From a bacterium (GTDB lineage: Bacteria > Electryoneota > Electryoneia > Electryoneales > Electryoneaceae): 32,457 nt of DNA. The stretch covers positions 1-32,457 of the forward strand of contig JAIOHU010000108.1 of NCBI GenBank assembly GCA_019912845.1, given 5' to 3'. The translations under genes were made by a program, and so were the position numbers. This document shows positions 26,201 through 32,457 of the stretch, piece by piece (the first letter of the stretch is position 1; every line of letters starts with the position of its first letter). Below the pieces are notes generated by a model. The model saw only the letters and a list, made by a program, of their open reading frames with translations. It was not told the origin of the DNA and searched no databases.

Positions 26201-26774
26201 CCCTCGCTAACTCCCCTTCCAGAGAGAGTCGTAAACCAGATTCAAGGCTGACATCCCGATTATTGCCAACCTGCACCCCACGCAGGATATGTCCACTGCT
26301 TCGCAACTTTGAATCATTGAGAATTGATGCGTGACCTTCTGTCTGACGTGGAATAATACGATATCCCTCCTCATCATCCGGTAAGGTTTCTATATCCTTT
26401 ATCGAACGTATCGAGAGAGTATCTATTACCTCAACGGGTAAATGACGGTAACGGACAAGCAGTGAATCGGGGAATGGCGGGTGAAGCAATTGTAGCAGCC
26501 CGAGTGTCGGGTCGAAATCGTATTCACCAATTTGTAATGAATCCTTAGTCGGGAGGGATACAATCTGAAGCGTTGCCGTATCAATGTATTTGTAAGATAA
26601 TTGTATTTTTCCAGTTGAGTCGGGAATAACAATTTCAGATCTTTCGCCTGGAAGCGTTTCCGAAAATGAGTATTCAGCACCATACATGGAAAAGGTAATG
26701 ATGAGGAGAAATATCCAGATACGCAGAACGTATTTTATGAGATTTGTTGGCGGTGGTATTAGAGGTTGGAACAC
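23250..26774 (-). CDS. Very large outer-membrane beta-barrel protein, SprA-reminiscent
   Basis: 1174 residues; GTG start at 26774 with AGGA 7-8 bases upstream, then a signal anchor (VLRIWIFLLIITFSMYGAEY). Residues ~160-265 carry LRLSLEGELARDVHVRALLD, DRSLPLQPEG, then VYIEMDANKLHGRFGDYNLD and RRLEGATVDY. Residues ~310-385 carry VIGGSEKVYLDGQ, then YVIDYNRGDITFTPRVSIT and IEVDFEYSP. The same order of elements is known from the type IX translocon SprA (about 2400 residues) and related long barrels of FCB bacteria. The remainder is continuous amphipathic strands with many Tyr/Arg/Gln, ending in Phe (RMEVSAAF), the usual last residue of Bam-inserted barrels. Function is unproven; a translocon, adhesin or glycan export role are all possible. 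Preceded by the NHL gene on the same strand. Confidence 0.65.
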   Translation of the reverse strand: MFQPLIPPPTNLIKYVLRIWIFLLIITFSMYGAEYSFSETLPGERSEIVIPDSTGKIQLSYKYIDTATLQIVSLPTKDSLQIGEYDFDPTLGLLQLLHPPFPDSLLVRYRHLPVEVIDTLSIRSIKDIETLPDDEEGYRIIPRQTEGHASILNDSKLRSSGHILRGVQVGNNRDVSLESGLRLSLEGELARDVHVRALLDDRSLPLQPEGTSQRLEEIDQVYIEMDANKLHGRFGDYNLDWQGGRYGTIDRRLEGATVDYTLEQGFQPGYRGYDSKANEIISYDDKVSAAGAVSRAVFHSNRFTGRDGVQGPYRLRGRNGEQTFTVIGGSEKVYLDGQLQSRGENAAYVIDYNRGDITFTPRVSITSESRIEVDFEYSPEAFPINLYAGHIQYTNEANTFQVQSTAISEGDDPDRPIAFEMTPEIRDQFQGSDTIGNRAAINGADSLGFEEGDYVRVDTTWSDGQTYTIFRYLSPDEDGKPNGSWGVYFSEVGSGLGSYRRQYDPITGSYSFHWVGISQGSWSPVRLIPLPQRLDQAAVNMKFKPHSSLSFVTDIAGSRENQNLLADNPAENDGLAYQVQTAWNLPREGIRPGIRLSANVRQEEAKFRAIGRSREVEYERKWGIDSLDQNQFESEFGGSAIVTPHKNIQLLGDFGGLERGENFTSERGGTGLKYSTTHLRYDSYLENIHSENSNNNRVVDWQRGRGELSRLLQIYGDWRPGVEGEFEEKDETVADSLYYGYQYDRLRGFLELVELEGHSGIVAFENRQRNRQEDNNSFSSLYNENAANVRWQWQPVSHPFRSSLEWTRRDKQYQIADSADVISTLGAASIRFMPFNGALNTDLNYSLNQTLQQSQALIAYQVPAGEGEYIRVGDEYVYDPEIGNYILRTQPEGESIPTTDLAAFFQIDWSPDRLPDGKGEIEGFGWEDISLVTQAEVREMSTWEQTEDIYLLNLKHFQSDSTIEGRMLLRQDVHLFRPSRVYNLRLRYEAEKTLENLYTAGQQRYGSDLLGLRQRQTLGNSTDLESNASYSRKYKRRQGYGSSGEFRLYRAGIKLSRQMNRHFKFSFDVRGLQDRELQQETLVNGLGVTPGITYAMRDKGRVTADFEALWLESDTTRIPFDLADGRPIGRNGRANFRVDFKIGQYFTARASYTARFDQGREPIHVARMEVSAAF

Positions 26775-26819
26775 AGTTTATTCCTGCTTCACGCTGAACT
26801 CATCATTACTATCCAGATT

Positions 26820-26901
26820 GAGTATATGGTATGGAAAAAGTATATGGTATCCCCATTATTTTCGTTTTTGCACCCTTTGGTGAGTGCTCTTTCAAAGGGT
26901 G
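26820..26901 (-). other. Leader region of the barrel gene: direct repeat and hairpin
   Basis: AGTATATGGTAT occurs twice (from 26821 and again 19 bases on, from 26840), reading on the plus strand. CACCCTTTG (26871-26879) pairs exactly with CAAAGGGTG (26893-26901). No T-run follows on either strand, so it is not a standard terminator. Repeats and hairpin lie 50-130 bases upstream of the barrel start, where leader or operator sequences would be. Confidence 0.35.
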
Positions 26902-26976
26902 ACTGAGAATGAAAAACTAAAAGCTATGAAAAGAAATTAGTTAAATTTTGCGTCCTATCTTCTATAATATCAATAT

Positions 26977-27031
26977 CTTCCTGGATGCCACCTAACACCA
27001 TGCTGGCATGACGCAAAGAGGAAACGTTTCC
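26977..27031 (-). repeat. Dispersed palindromic repeat copy and adjacent perfect palindrome
   Basis: 26977-27013, read on the minus strand, is a member of the CGTCAT...ATCCAGGAAG family (ATGCCA pairs with TGGCAT). It shares GGTGTTAG(G/C)TGGCATCCAGG with the copy at 17973-18008. The exact 12-base palindrome GGAAACGTTTCC lies at 27020-27031. The 26775-27082 gap holds no gene beyond these repeats and the leader described separately. Confidence 0.6.
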
Positions 27032-27082
27032 GTGTGAAACTGCGTACCTGAACAGCTTGTCAATGTATACTCTTACGCAAGA

Positions 27083-27988
27083 CTATTTGTTATCCTTAAT
27101 CTCGAAAATGATTATTCGATTTTGAGAAGAAATAGCTAGTTGCTTTCCCTGTGTTGCAATATCCTGTATTTGAATCTGGAAGGTAGTGGAATCCCACTCT
27201 CCCAGTAGCGCTAGTTTTTCATCCAATTGTAAAATATGAGAAGAACTCCCCACCCATACTCCCCGATTATCCGACGCCAGACACTTTAAGTCGCCCTTGC
27301 TCTGATCCCACTTAACAGCCTTCCGAAAAGTCCCGAAACTATCAAAACTCACTATTTGGGATGCTTTGCTGTCAATGACAAACAGATTCCCATTTGACGA
27401 ACAATCAACTTTAATTGGAGTGATGAATCGTTGATTCTGCAATCCATAGGTATCAACCTGGTCAGTGAGAACGCCGTTTTGATCAAGCAACATCAGAGAG
27501 CCACGTTCACGATCAATCAGAACGAGATCACTATTCGGCAAACGGCAACTGCTGATTGGTTGAGTCACTTCATTATTCTCGAGGTTTCGCCTGGATAGCG
27601 GAATGGTTCCCAACGTTACAAGGCGTCGATCAAATCGTTGTATAGAGCCAAGCATAGGATCACAAACCCAAACTTCGAAACCAGACACCGAAATATCTAA
27701 AGGTTGCAGAAGATTGACACCTCCTGATCCGAATCCACCCACTTTCTCCATTACATTTCCCAGAGCATCAAGATGTATGACCGTCTTATGGCGAGAATCG
27801 AGTAGATAAAAGGTACCGTCTACAGCAAAATCAACCGCTTCAATTTGTACTTTGTTCAGATCGGGGTATTCTGTCAGGTCTATAGAAGTGACCTGGTGCA
27901 GTTCAACTCCAGAGATGGCAACCTGGGCTGATAGAAGTGAAAGCAGGAAAAGTGGGATGAAGAGTATTTTAACTTTATAGCTGTTCAT
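27083..27988 (-). CDS. Secreted NHL-repeat-like beta-propeller protein
   Basis: 301 residues from ATG 27988, which places a signal peptide at the start (MNSYKVKILFIPLFLLSLLS, AQVAIS); an upstream in-frame ATG at 28090 would bury it. The ribosome-binding site is weak. Repeated blades follow the NHL pattern: AVDFAVDGTFYLLDSRHKTV, GSGGVNLLQPLDISVSGFEV, IKVDCSSNGNLFVIDSKASQ and CLASDNRGVWVGSS. There is no sorting domain, so it is probably periplasmic. Such propellers bind proteins or glycans. It lies upstream of the barrel gene on the same strand, 308 bases away, and may assist it, but that is inference. Confidence 0.75.
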   Translation of the reverse strand: MNSYKVKILFIPLFLLSLLSAQVAISGVELHQVTSIDLTEYPDLNKVQIEAVDFAVDGTFYLLDSRHKTVIHLDALGNVMEKVGGFGSGGVNLLQPLDISVSGFEVWVCDPMLGSIQRFDRRLVTLGTIPLSRRNLENNEVTQPISSCRLPNSDLVLIDRERGSLMLLDQNGVLTDQVDTYGLQNQRFITPIKVDCSSNGNLFVIDSKASQIVSFDSFGTFRKAVKWDQSKGDLKCLASDNRGVWVGSSSHILQLDEKLALLGEWDSTTFQIQIQDIATQGKQLAISSQNRIIIFEIKDNK

Positions 27989-28110
27989 AACCAGATAATA
28001 ACTTTCACTGAGGTGAAACTGTTCCTTGTAGATAATTGAGTTTCTAAATCTAGGGCTGTACATCCCCGGATTTAACATCCTTAATTTCACCGACGGTGAC
28101 GGTTATTAGA

Positions 28111-28201
28111 CATGGGGATAGGTCGACTATATCACGGAAAAATTACAATCCTGATCTGCCGGAAATTTCATTTCTAATAAACGATCTCCGCTATCCCCAT
28201 G
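28111..28201. mobile_element. 91-bp inverted-repeat element (MITE-like)
   Basis: CATGGGGATAG (28111-28121) is matched exactly by CTATCCCCATG (28191-28201) around a 69-base interior without coding capacity. Size and the GGGGAT(G)AG ends resemble the element at 11499-11592, though the interiors do not align clearly. It abuts the stop of the carboxyltransferase gene (28211), so it could also act as a transcription-ending structure. Confidence 0.35.
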
Positions 28202-28210
28202 CCAAAGGTG

Positions 28211-29767
28211 CTACAATGGAATATTCCCATGTTTTTTCTTGGGATTTGAATCCACCTTATTTTCCAGCATCTCTAGTGCCAGAATTAGTTTGGGTCGGGT
28301 ATCCTGCGGTTCGATAACCTCATCTACATAGCCGCGCGCTGCAGCAATATAGGGATTCGCGAAGCGTTCTCTGTATAGTTCAGTGTACTCGGCGATTTTT
28401 TTCGCCTGCTCATCCGGGTCTTCGATGGTTGCGATATCCTTCCGATAGACAATTTCCACCGCTCCTTCGGCTCCCATGACTGCGATCTCGGCGGAAGGCC
28501 AGGCGTAATTAATATCACCACGAACATGCTTGGAATTCATAACATCGTACGCTCCACCGTACGCTTTACGTGTGATAACAGTGATCTTCGGGACCGTTGC
28601 TTCGCTGTAGGCATAGAGCAATTTCGCACCATTTGCGATAATTCCACCCCACTCCTGATCAGTACCAGGGAGAAAGCCAGGGACATCCTCGAAGGTGATA
28701 ATCGGGATATTGAAACAATCACAGAAACGGATAAATCTGGCACCCTTTTTAGAGCTGCTGATATCCAGTACTCCAGCAAGTACCATGGGTTGGTTAGCGA
28801 TGATACCTACAGACCGTCCACCGATCCGTGCGAAACCAACAATGATATTTTCAGCGAAATCTTTATGAACCTCCAGCAAATCACCATTATCGACAACACT
28901 GCGGATCAAGGCTTTCATATCATAAGGTTTGTTGGGATTCTCCGGGACAATGGTTTTCAGAGATTCATCTCGTCGATCCGTGGGATCATCAGTTGGTACA
29001 AATGGCGGATCCTCAAGATTATTGAGGGGGCAGTATCCCATTAATTTACGCGTGGTATTGATGGTTTCCATCTCATCATTCAAGGCAAAATGGGCAACAC
29101 CAGATTTCATGGCGTGGGCATCAGCTCCGCCCAAGTCCTCTGAACTGACTTCCTCATGCGTGACAGTTTTAACCACCTTGGGTCCGGTAACAAACATATA
29201 GCTAGTACCACGTGTCATGAGTACAAAATCCGTTATCGCAGGGCTGTAAACCGCCCCACCAGCGCATGGTCCAAGAATAAGGCTGAATTGCGGGACAACC
29301 CCACTGGCTAGCGTGTTTCTGAGAAAGATATCTGCATAAGCTCCCAGACTGACTACACCCTCCTGCACACGAGCGCCACCGGAGTCATTCAAACCGATTA
29401 CCGGTGCACCCACCTTCATTGCCATATCCATGATTTTACAGATTTTAGCACCATGTGCCTCTGACAGGGTTCCCCCGATGACGGTGAAATCCTGGCTGAA
29501 GACAAAAACCATGCGTCCTTCGATCTTGCCATACCCTGTGATAACGCCATCTCCAAGAAAACGCGGTTGGTCGAATCCACTTTCCGGTGTACGTGCGCGA
29601 ACCAGCATATCTATTTCCTGAAACGTGCCGGGATCGAGGAGAAGGTCGATACGTTCTCGAGCTGTAAGTTTTCCTTTTTTATGCTGGCTTTCGATACGTT
29701 TGCTTCCACCACCAAGCATCGCTTCTTCTTTCAAGGATCGAAGATTATCTACACGGTTTTTACTCAT
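28211..29767 (-). CDS. Acyl-CoA carboxylase carboxyltransferase subunit (PCC-beta / MmdA type)
   Basis: 518 residues from ATG 29767 (GGGAG 9 bases upstream); an in-frame ATG at 29875 is rejected. Biotin-dependent carboxyltransferase: it moves CO2 between carboxybiotin and propionyl- or acetyl-CoA. Acyl-CoA and biotin-site motifs include [32 protein letters not shown] (oxyanion loop), [29 protein letters not shown], then [20 protein letters not shown] and the typical C-terminus KKHGNIPL. Propionyl-CoA carboxylase beta and methylmalonyl-CoA decarboxylase alpha are indistinguishable here. The biotin carboxylase and carrier genes are not in the window; birA at 13358 would biotinylate the carrier. 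Confidence 0.92.
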   Translation of the reverse strand: MSKNRVDNLRSLKEEAMLGGGSKRIESQHKKGKLTARERIDLLLDPGTFQEIDMLVRARTPESGFDQPRFLGDGVITGYGKIEGRMVFVFSQDFTVIGGTLSEAHGAKICKIMDMAMKVGAPVIGLNDSGGARVQEGVVSLGAYADIFLRNTLASGVVPQFSLILGPCAGGAVYSPAITDFVLMTRGTSYMFVTGPKVVKTVTHEEVSSEDLGGADAHAMKSGVAHFALNDEMETINTTRKLMGYCPLNNLEDPPFVPTDDPTDRRDESLKTIVPENPNKPYDMKALIRSVVDNGDLLEVHKDFAENIIVGFARIGGRSVGIIANQPMVLAGVLDISSSKKGARFIRFCDCFNIPIITFEDVPGFLPGTDQEWGGIIANGAKLLYAYSEATVPKITVITRKAYGGAYDVMNSKHVRGDINYAWPSAEIAVMGAEGAVEIVYRKDIATIEDPDEQAKKIAEYTELYRERFANPYIAAARGYVDEVIEPQDTRPKLILALEMLENKVDSNPKKKHGNIPL

Positions 29768-29918
29768 GCTACTGATCTCCCAGATTGATTTAATAATCGA
29801 CTTTATCGTTGTAGGAATGTAGTAAGAATGCGAGGTTGATGACAACTCATCAGTTCCACTGTAAACTGGACGCAAGTGATGGACTCAATGATCAAGATTG
29901 ACAACGTGTTTTTATGAA

Positions 29919-31106
29919 TTACCAGGAAGATGGCGATTTTCGGCGGTAATGGTCGCCGGGGAGACGTTGGATAACCCCTTTGAATTCGAGCGCAAGCAGG
30001 ATGGCACCTAAACGTGAGGTGTCGATTTTCAGTTTGTCGGAGAGCAGGTCGGCGTGAACTTTGTTGATAGTGTCCAGCCGTTCAAAAACTTTGAGTTCAT
30101 CAGCGGTGAGGTTGTCGGGAATGGTGTCGAGTGGGAGTTCGCCTTGTTTCGTGTACGCATCTTCCAATCCGAGGAGTGGTGTCAAATCTTCGAGAATATC
30201 ACCGGCGTGACGGACAAAACGTGCACCCTGCCGCAGCAGATAATTATTCCCTTCCTGTTGACGGCTGAGCGGATGACCTGGAACTGCGAACACCTCACGG
30301 TTTTCCTGCAACGCCAGGTTCGCAGTGATAATCGCACCACTTTTTGCAGCAGCTTCAACAACAACTGTCCCCAGACTCATACCAGCGATAATACGGTTCC
30401 GCATGGGAAAGTTTCTCGGTTCCGGTCCCACACCCAAAAAAAGTTCGCTGAGCATGGTACCCTTTACGAGAATTTCATCATAAATTTTTCTGTTCTGACG
30501 TGGGTAGACAACGTCCACACCACATCCAAAAATAGCGATAGTATGTCCATTCTCCTGCAGACAACCACGATGCGCGGCTGCGTCAATACCTTGCGCCATC
30601 CCTGAAATCACCAGCACTCCAGCCTTGGCAAGACCGGCAGCGATCTGATGAGATACCTCCTCGCCAGCTTCGGTGGATCGTCTACTGCCGACAATAGCAA
30701 CTGCAGCATCGGTTTTGGGAACAGGCAACCCCATTCTGAAGAGTGCGGCGGGTGGCGAATGAGTTTGAAGGAGAAGACCGGGATACTCCTCATCATTGGG
30801 TAGGATGATCTCTGCGCCTTTTTCCCGGCAAAGTTCGAGTTGTTGTTCACCAAAGTCTGAACCGGCAGCATCACGGAGTGAGCGGATCGTATCCGGGGTC
30901 ATCTCTCCGACAGTTTCGAGGGTATAGTCATCCGCTTGCAAGGCAGTTTGTGCGCTTCCGAAAAAGGATACAAGTTTCCAGACAGTACGTGAGCCGATGT
31001 TGGTCGCACGTAACAGGGTAAGAACTGCAATTTTCTCATCAGTGTGAGATTTTTCAGCACGTTCCGGCCAGGTGTAGCCTTCTTCTTTCCGCAATCCTCT
31101 ACTCAT
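29919..31106 (-). CDS. dprA: DNA-processing protein DprA
   Basis: 395 residues; loads RecA onto incoming single-stranded DNA during natural transformation. Order of domains: N-terminal helix-hairpin-helix/SAM-like part (LRATNIGSRTVWKLVSFFGS), Rossmann-like core with IVGSRRST, VISGMAQGIDAAAHRGCL, FGCGVDVVYPRQN, FPMRNRIIAGMS, AAAKSGAIITANLAL and EVFAVPGHP, then a winged-helix C-terminus (LTADELKVFERLDTINKVHA). Its ATG overlaps the obg stop (ATGA), so the two are translationally coupled. It suggests DNA uptake ability, though no com genes are in the window. Confidence 0.95.
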   Translation of the reverse strand: MSRGLRKEEGYTWPERAEKSHTDEKIAVLTLLRATNIGSRTVWKLVSFFGSAQTALQADDYTLETVGEMTPDTIRSLRDAAGSDFGEQQLELCREKGAEIILPNDEEYPGLLLQTHSPPAALFRMGLPVPKTDAAVAIVGSRRSTEAGEEVSHQIAAGLAKAGVLVISGMAQGIDAAAHRGCLQENGHTIAIFGCGVDVVYPRQNRKIYDEILVKGTMLSELFLGVGPEPRNFPMRNRIIAGMSLGTVVVEAAAKSGAIITANLALQENREVFAVPGHPLSRQQEGNNYLLRQGARFVRHAGDILEDLTPLLGLEDAYTKQGELPLDTIPDNLTADELKVFERLDTINKVHADLLSDKLKIDTSRLGAILLALEFKGVIQRLPGDHYRRKSPSSW

Positions 31107-32095
31107 ATATCCAAATCTTCTTCTTCAAGTGATTTTGCTGTCTTTACCATCTCGAACAACCGTCGCTTTAGTTCATCAACATTCGCACCAGTAACCGCAG
31201 AAATCTGCATCTCCTCTTTCTGCCACTCACTGATTTCATTGTATTCAGCCATATCCATCTTTGTGCGAATAATGATCTGGGGACGTTTTATGAGTTCGGG
31301 ATTGAATGATCCCAGCTCATTTAACAGGGTGTCGAGCACCTTGTCTGGGTTTACCTCGGTGATGTCGATCAAAATGACCAGAACTCGTGTACGTTCGATA
31401 TGACGTAAGAATTGATGACCGAGCCCTTTACCATCAGCAGCTCCCTCGATCAATCCGGGGATATCTGCGGCGATGAATGTTTCGCCCGGACCTACCTGAA
31501 CCATTCCCAGGTGAGGCTTAAGAGTAGTAAATGGATAAGCGGCAACCTCGGGTCTGGCAGCACTGATGACTGAGAGCAATGTCGATTTTCCAGCGTTGGG
31601 TAGACCAACGAATCCGACATCAGCCAGCAGTTTCAACTCGAGTGTGATTTCGAGTTCCTCGCCCGGCTCGCCTGGTTGTGCATAACGAGGAGTACGTTTT
31701 GTAGGACCTGCGAAGGAGGCATTACCCTTACCGCCTCTGCCACCACGAGCGATGATATATTCTTCGCCCGCTTTCAGCAGATCAATAATTTGTTTACCAT
31801 CCTGATTAAACACGATGGTTCCGGGGGGTACACGCACAATCTCATCTTCCCCACCCCTGCCAGACATGTTGTTCCCACCACCCTGTTTCCCAGAACTCGC
31901 TTTGATGTGGGATTTGTAGCGTAAATCTAGAAGGGTTCCGAGGTTGGGATCAACACGTAAAATTACATCCCCGCCCTTGCCGCCGTTCCCACCATCGGGA
32001 CCGCCCTTGGGAACAAACTTCGCACGGTGAAAGGATACAACTCCTTTACCCCCAGCACCCGCTTTGACAAATATCTTAACTCGATCTATGAACAT
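31103..32095 (-). CDS. obg: Obg family GTPase
   Basis: 330 residues. The glycine-rich Obg fold (1-157) starts FIDRVKIFVKAGAGGKGVVS and contains GGPDGGNGGKGGDVILRVD and ARGGRGGKGNASF. The GTPase domain has G1 GLPNAGKST, G3 DIPGLIEGA, G4 TKMD and G5 ISAVTG. Obg binds the 50S ribosomal subunit and couples ribosome assembly to growth and stress. The C-terminal OCT domain of longer homologues is missing, as in many short Obg proteins. The ribosome-binding site is weak. It is the first gene of the obg-dprA pair. Confidence 0.96.
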   Translation of the reverse strand: MFIDRVKIFVKAGAGGKGVVSFHRAKFVPKGGPDGGNGGKGGDVILRVDPNLGTLLDLRYKSHIKASSGKQGGGNNMSGRGGEDEIVRVPPGTIVFNQDGKQIIDLLKAGEEYIIARGGRGGKGNASFAGPTKRTPRYAQPGEPGEELEITLELKLLADVGFVGLPNAGKSTLLSVISAARPEVAAYPFTTLKPHLGMVQVGPGETFIAADIPGLIEGAADGKGLGHQFLRHIERTRVLVILIDITEVNPDKVLDTLLNELGSFNPELIKRPQIIIRTKMDMAEYNEISEWQKEEMQISAVTGANVDELKRRLFEMVKTAKSLEEEDLDI

Positions 32096-32261
32096 GTGGA
32101 ATCAGTCGATTCTTTTAAAAATTAATTAGTATTGGAAAATAATATACGGTTGTAAGCTCTGAAATAGTAAGAATAGATCAGATAGTTAGCGACGCAGGAG
32201 AATGTGGGCTGTGAGTTAAATACTTTGAATGTTTGAAACACAAGCAGTCTTTTCGCCTTTC

Positions 32262-32296
32262 AACTAAAAACTCCGAACTCCAAACTCATAACTGCT
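32262..32296. repeat. Five degenerate tandem heptamers (AACTCCG-like)
   Basis: AACTAAA, AACTCCG, AACTCCA, AACTCAT and AACTGCT follow one another with a strict 7-base period, ending 2 bases before the stop codon of the sorting-domain gene at the window edge. The period matches the heptamer repeat inside the propeller gene (8941). The rest of 32096-32298 shows nothing supported. Confidence 0.6.
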
Positions 32297-32298
32297 TC

Positions 32299-32457
32299 TC
32301 AGGGTAAATACACCAGCTTTTTGGTAGTGAGATGCTGCCCCGCTTTTGTCCATCTGACAAGATACACTCCCCCCGCCAGAGATTCTCGCGGAGTCCAGGT
32401 CTGTTCGAACAGTCCGGCGTGGTGGGTAGTGAGAGACTTTCTGGCGACTTCTTGTCC
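32299..32457 (-). CDS. C-terminal end of a type IX sorting-domain protein (partial, runs off the window)
   Basis: The minus strand from 32457 is open for 52 codons to TGA at 32299-32301. The peptide starts GQEVARKSLTTHHAGLFEQT and continues with LAGGVYLVRW and KKLVYLP. This is the second half of a Por sorting domain: the G-x-x-V strand, the GLFEQTW turn, A-G-G-V-Y-L, and a basic K-K-L-x-Y end. The cargo part lies beyond the window. It is transcribed in the same direction as obg and dprA but upstream of them, with a 203-base gap. Confidence 0.85.
   Translation of the reverse strand, partial: GQEVARKSLTTHHAGLFEQTWTPRESLAGGVYLVRWTKAGQHLTTKKLVYLP

Noticed and set aside
26871..26901. Terminator between the NHL and barrel genes
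   Set aside because: The 9-bp hairpin is perfect but no T-run follows on either strand; recorded as a leader structure instead.

Overview
The window looks like a chromosome segment of an uncultured, Gram-negative, FCB-superphylum type bacterium (Marinimicrobia, Cloacimonadota, KSB1 or Zixibacteria-like; I cannot place it more exactly). The reasons are a series of secreted proteins ending in type IX secretion (Por) sorting domains, a gingipain-family (C25) protein, a very large outer-membrane barrel-like protein, and moderate GC. Housekeeping genes alternate with surface/secretome genes and with gaps full of small repeats.

Layout: (1) 1-1410: probable 3' end of tmRNA, a small cupin gene with its own promoter, and a 640-base gap with a possible acyl-CoA synthetase remnant. 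(2) 1411-6258: a C25 gingipain-like protein whose catalytic Cys position reads Ser. (3) 6379-7928: coaD-pta operon. (4) 7929-11753: repeat-rich accessory zone with a 183-bp tandem duplication, a beta-propeller sorting-domain protein carrying an insertion made of intergenic-type repeats, a sorting-domain remnant, and an inverted-repeat element. (5) 11754-20453: two Wzx/MATE-like flippases flank a birA-coaX-amidase-PspC-PspC-LiaF-like operon and a MagIII-type DNA glycosylase. (6) 20454-28090: second secretome zone with a small secreted protein and an FG-GAP sorting-domain protein diverging from a shared dyad, a 1174-residue SprA-reminiscent barrel protein, and an NHL propeller protein. (7) 28211-32095: acyl-CoA carboxyltransferase, dprA, obg. 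(8) 32299-32457: 3' end of another sorting-domain gene, cut by the window edge.

Themes: coenzyme A and acyl-CoA metabolism recur (coaD, coaX, pta, carboxyltransferase). The window has four genes plus one remnant for type IX-like cargo. Two of these (the C25 protein and the propeller protein) share a roughly 260-residue module placed just before the sorting domain. Several families of short palindromic and 7- to 12-mer tandem repeats occupy the gaps, and one group lies inside a coding region. I see no CRISPR array, transposase, integrase, phage gene or complete tRNA.
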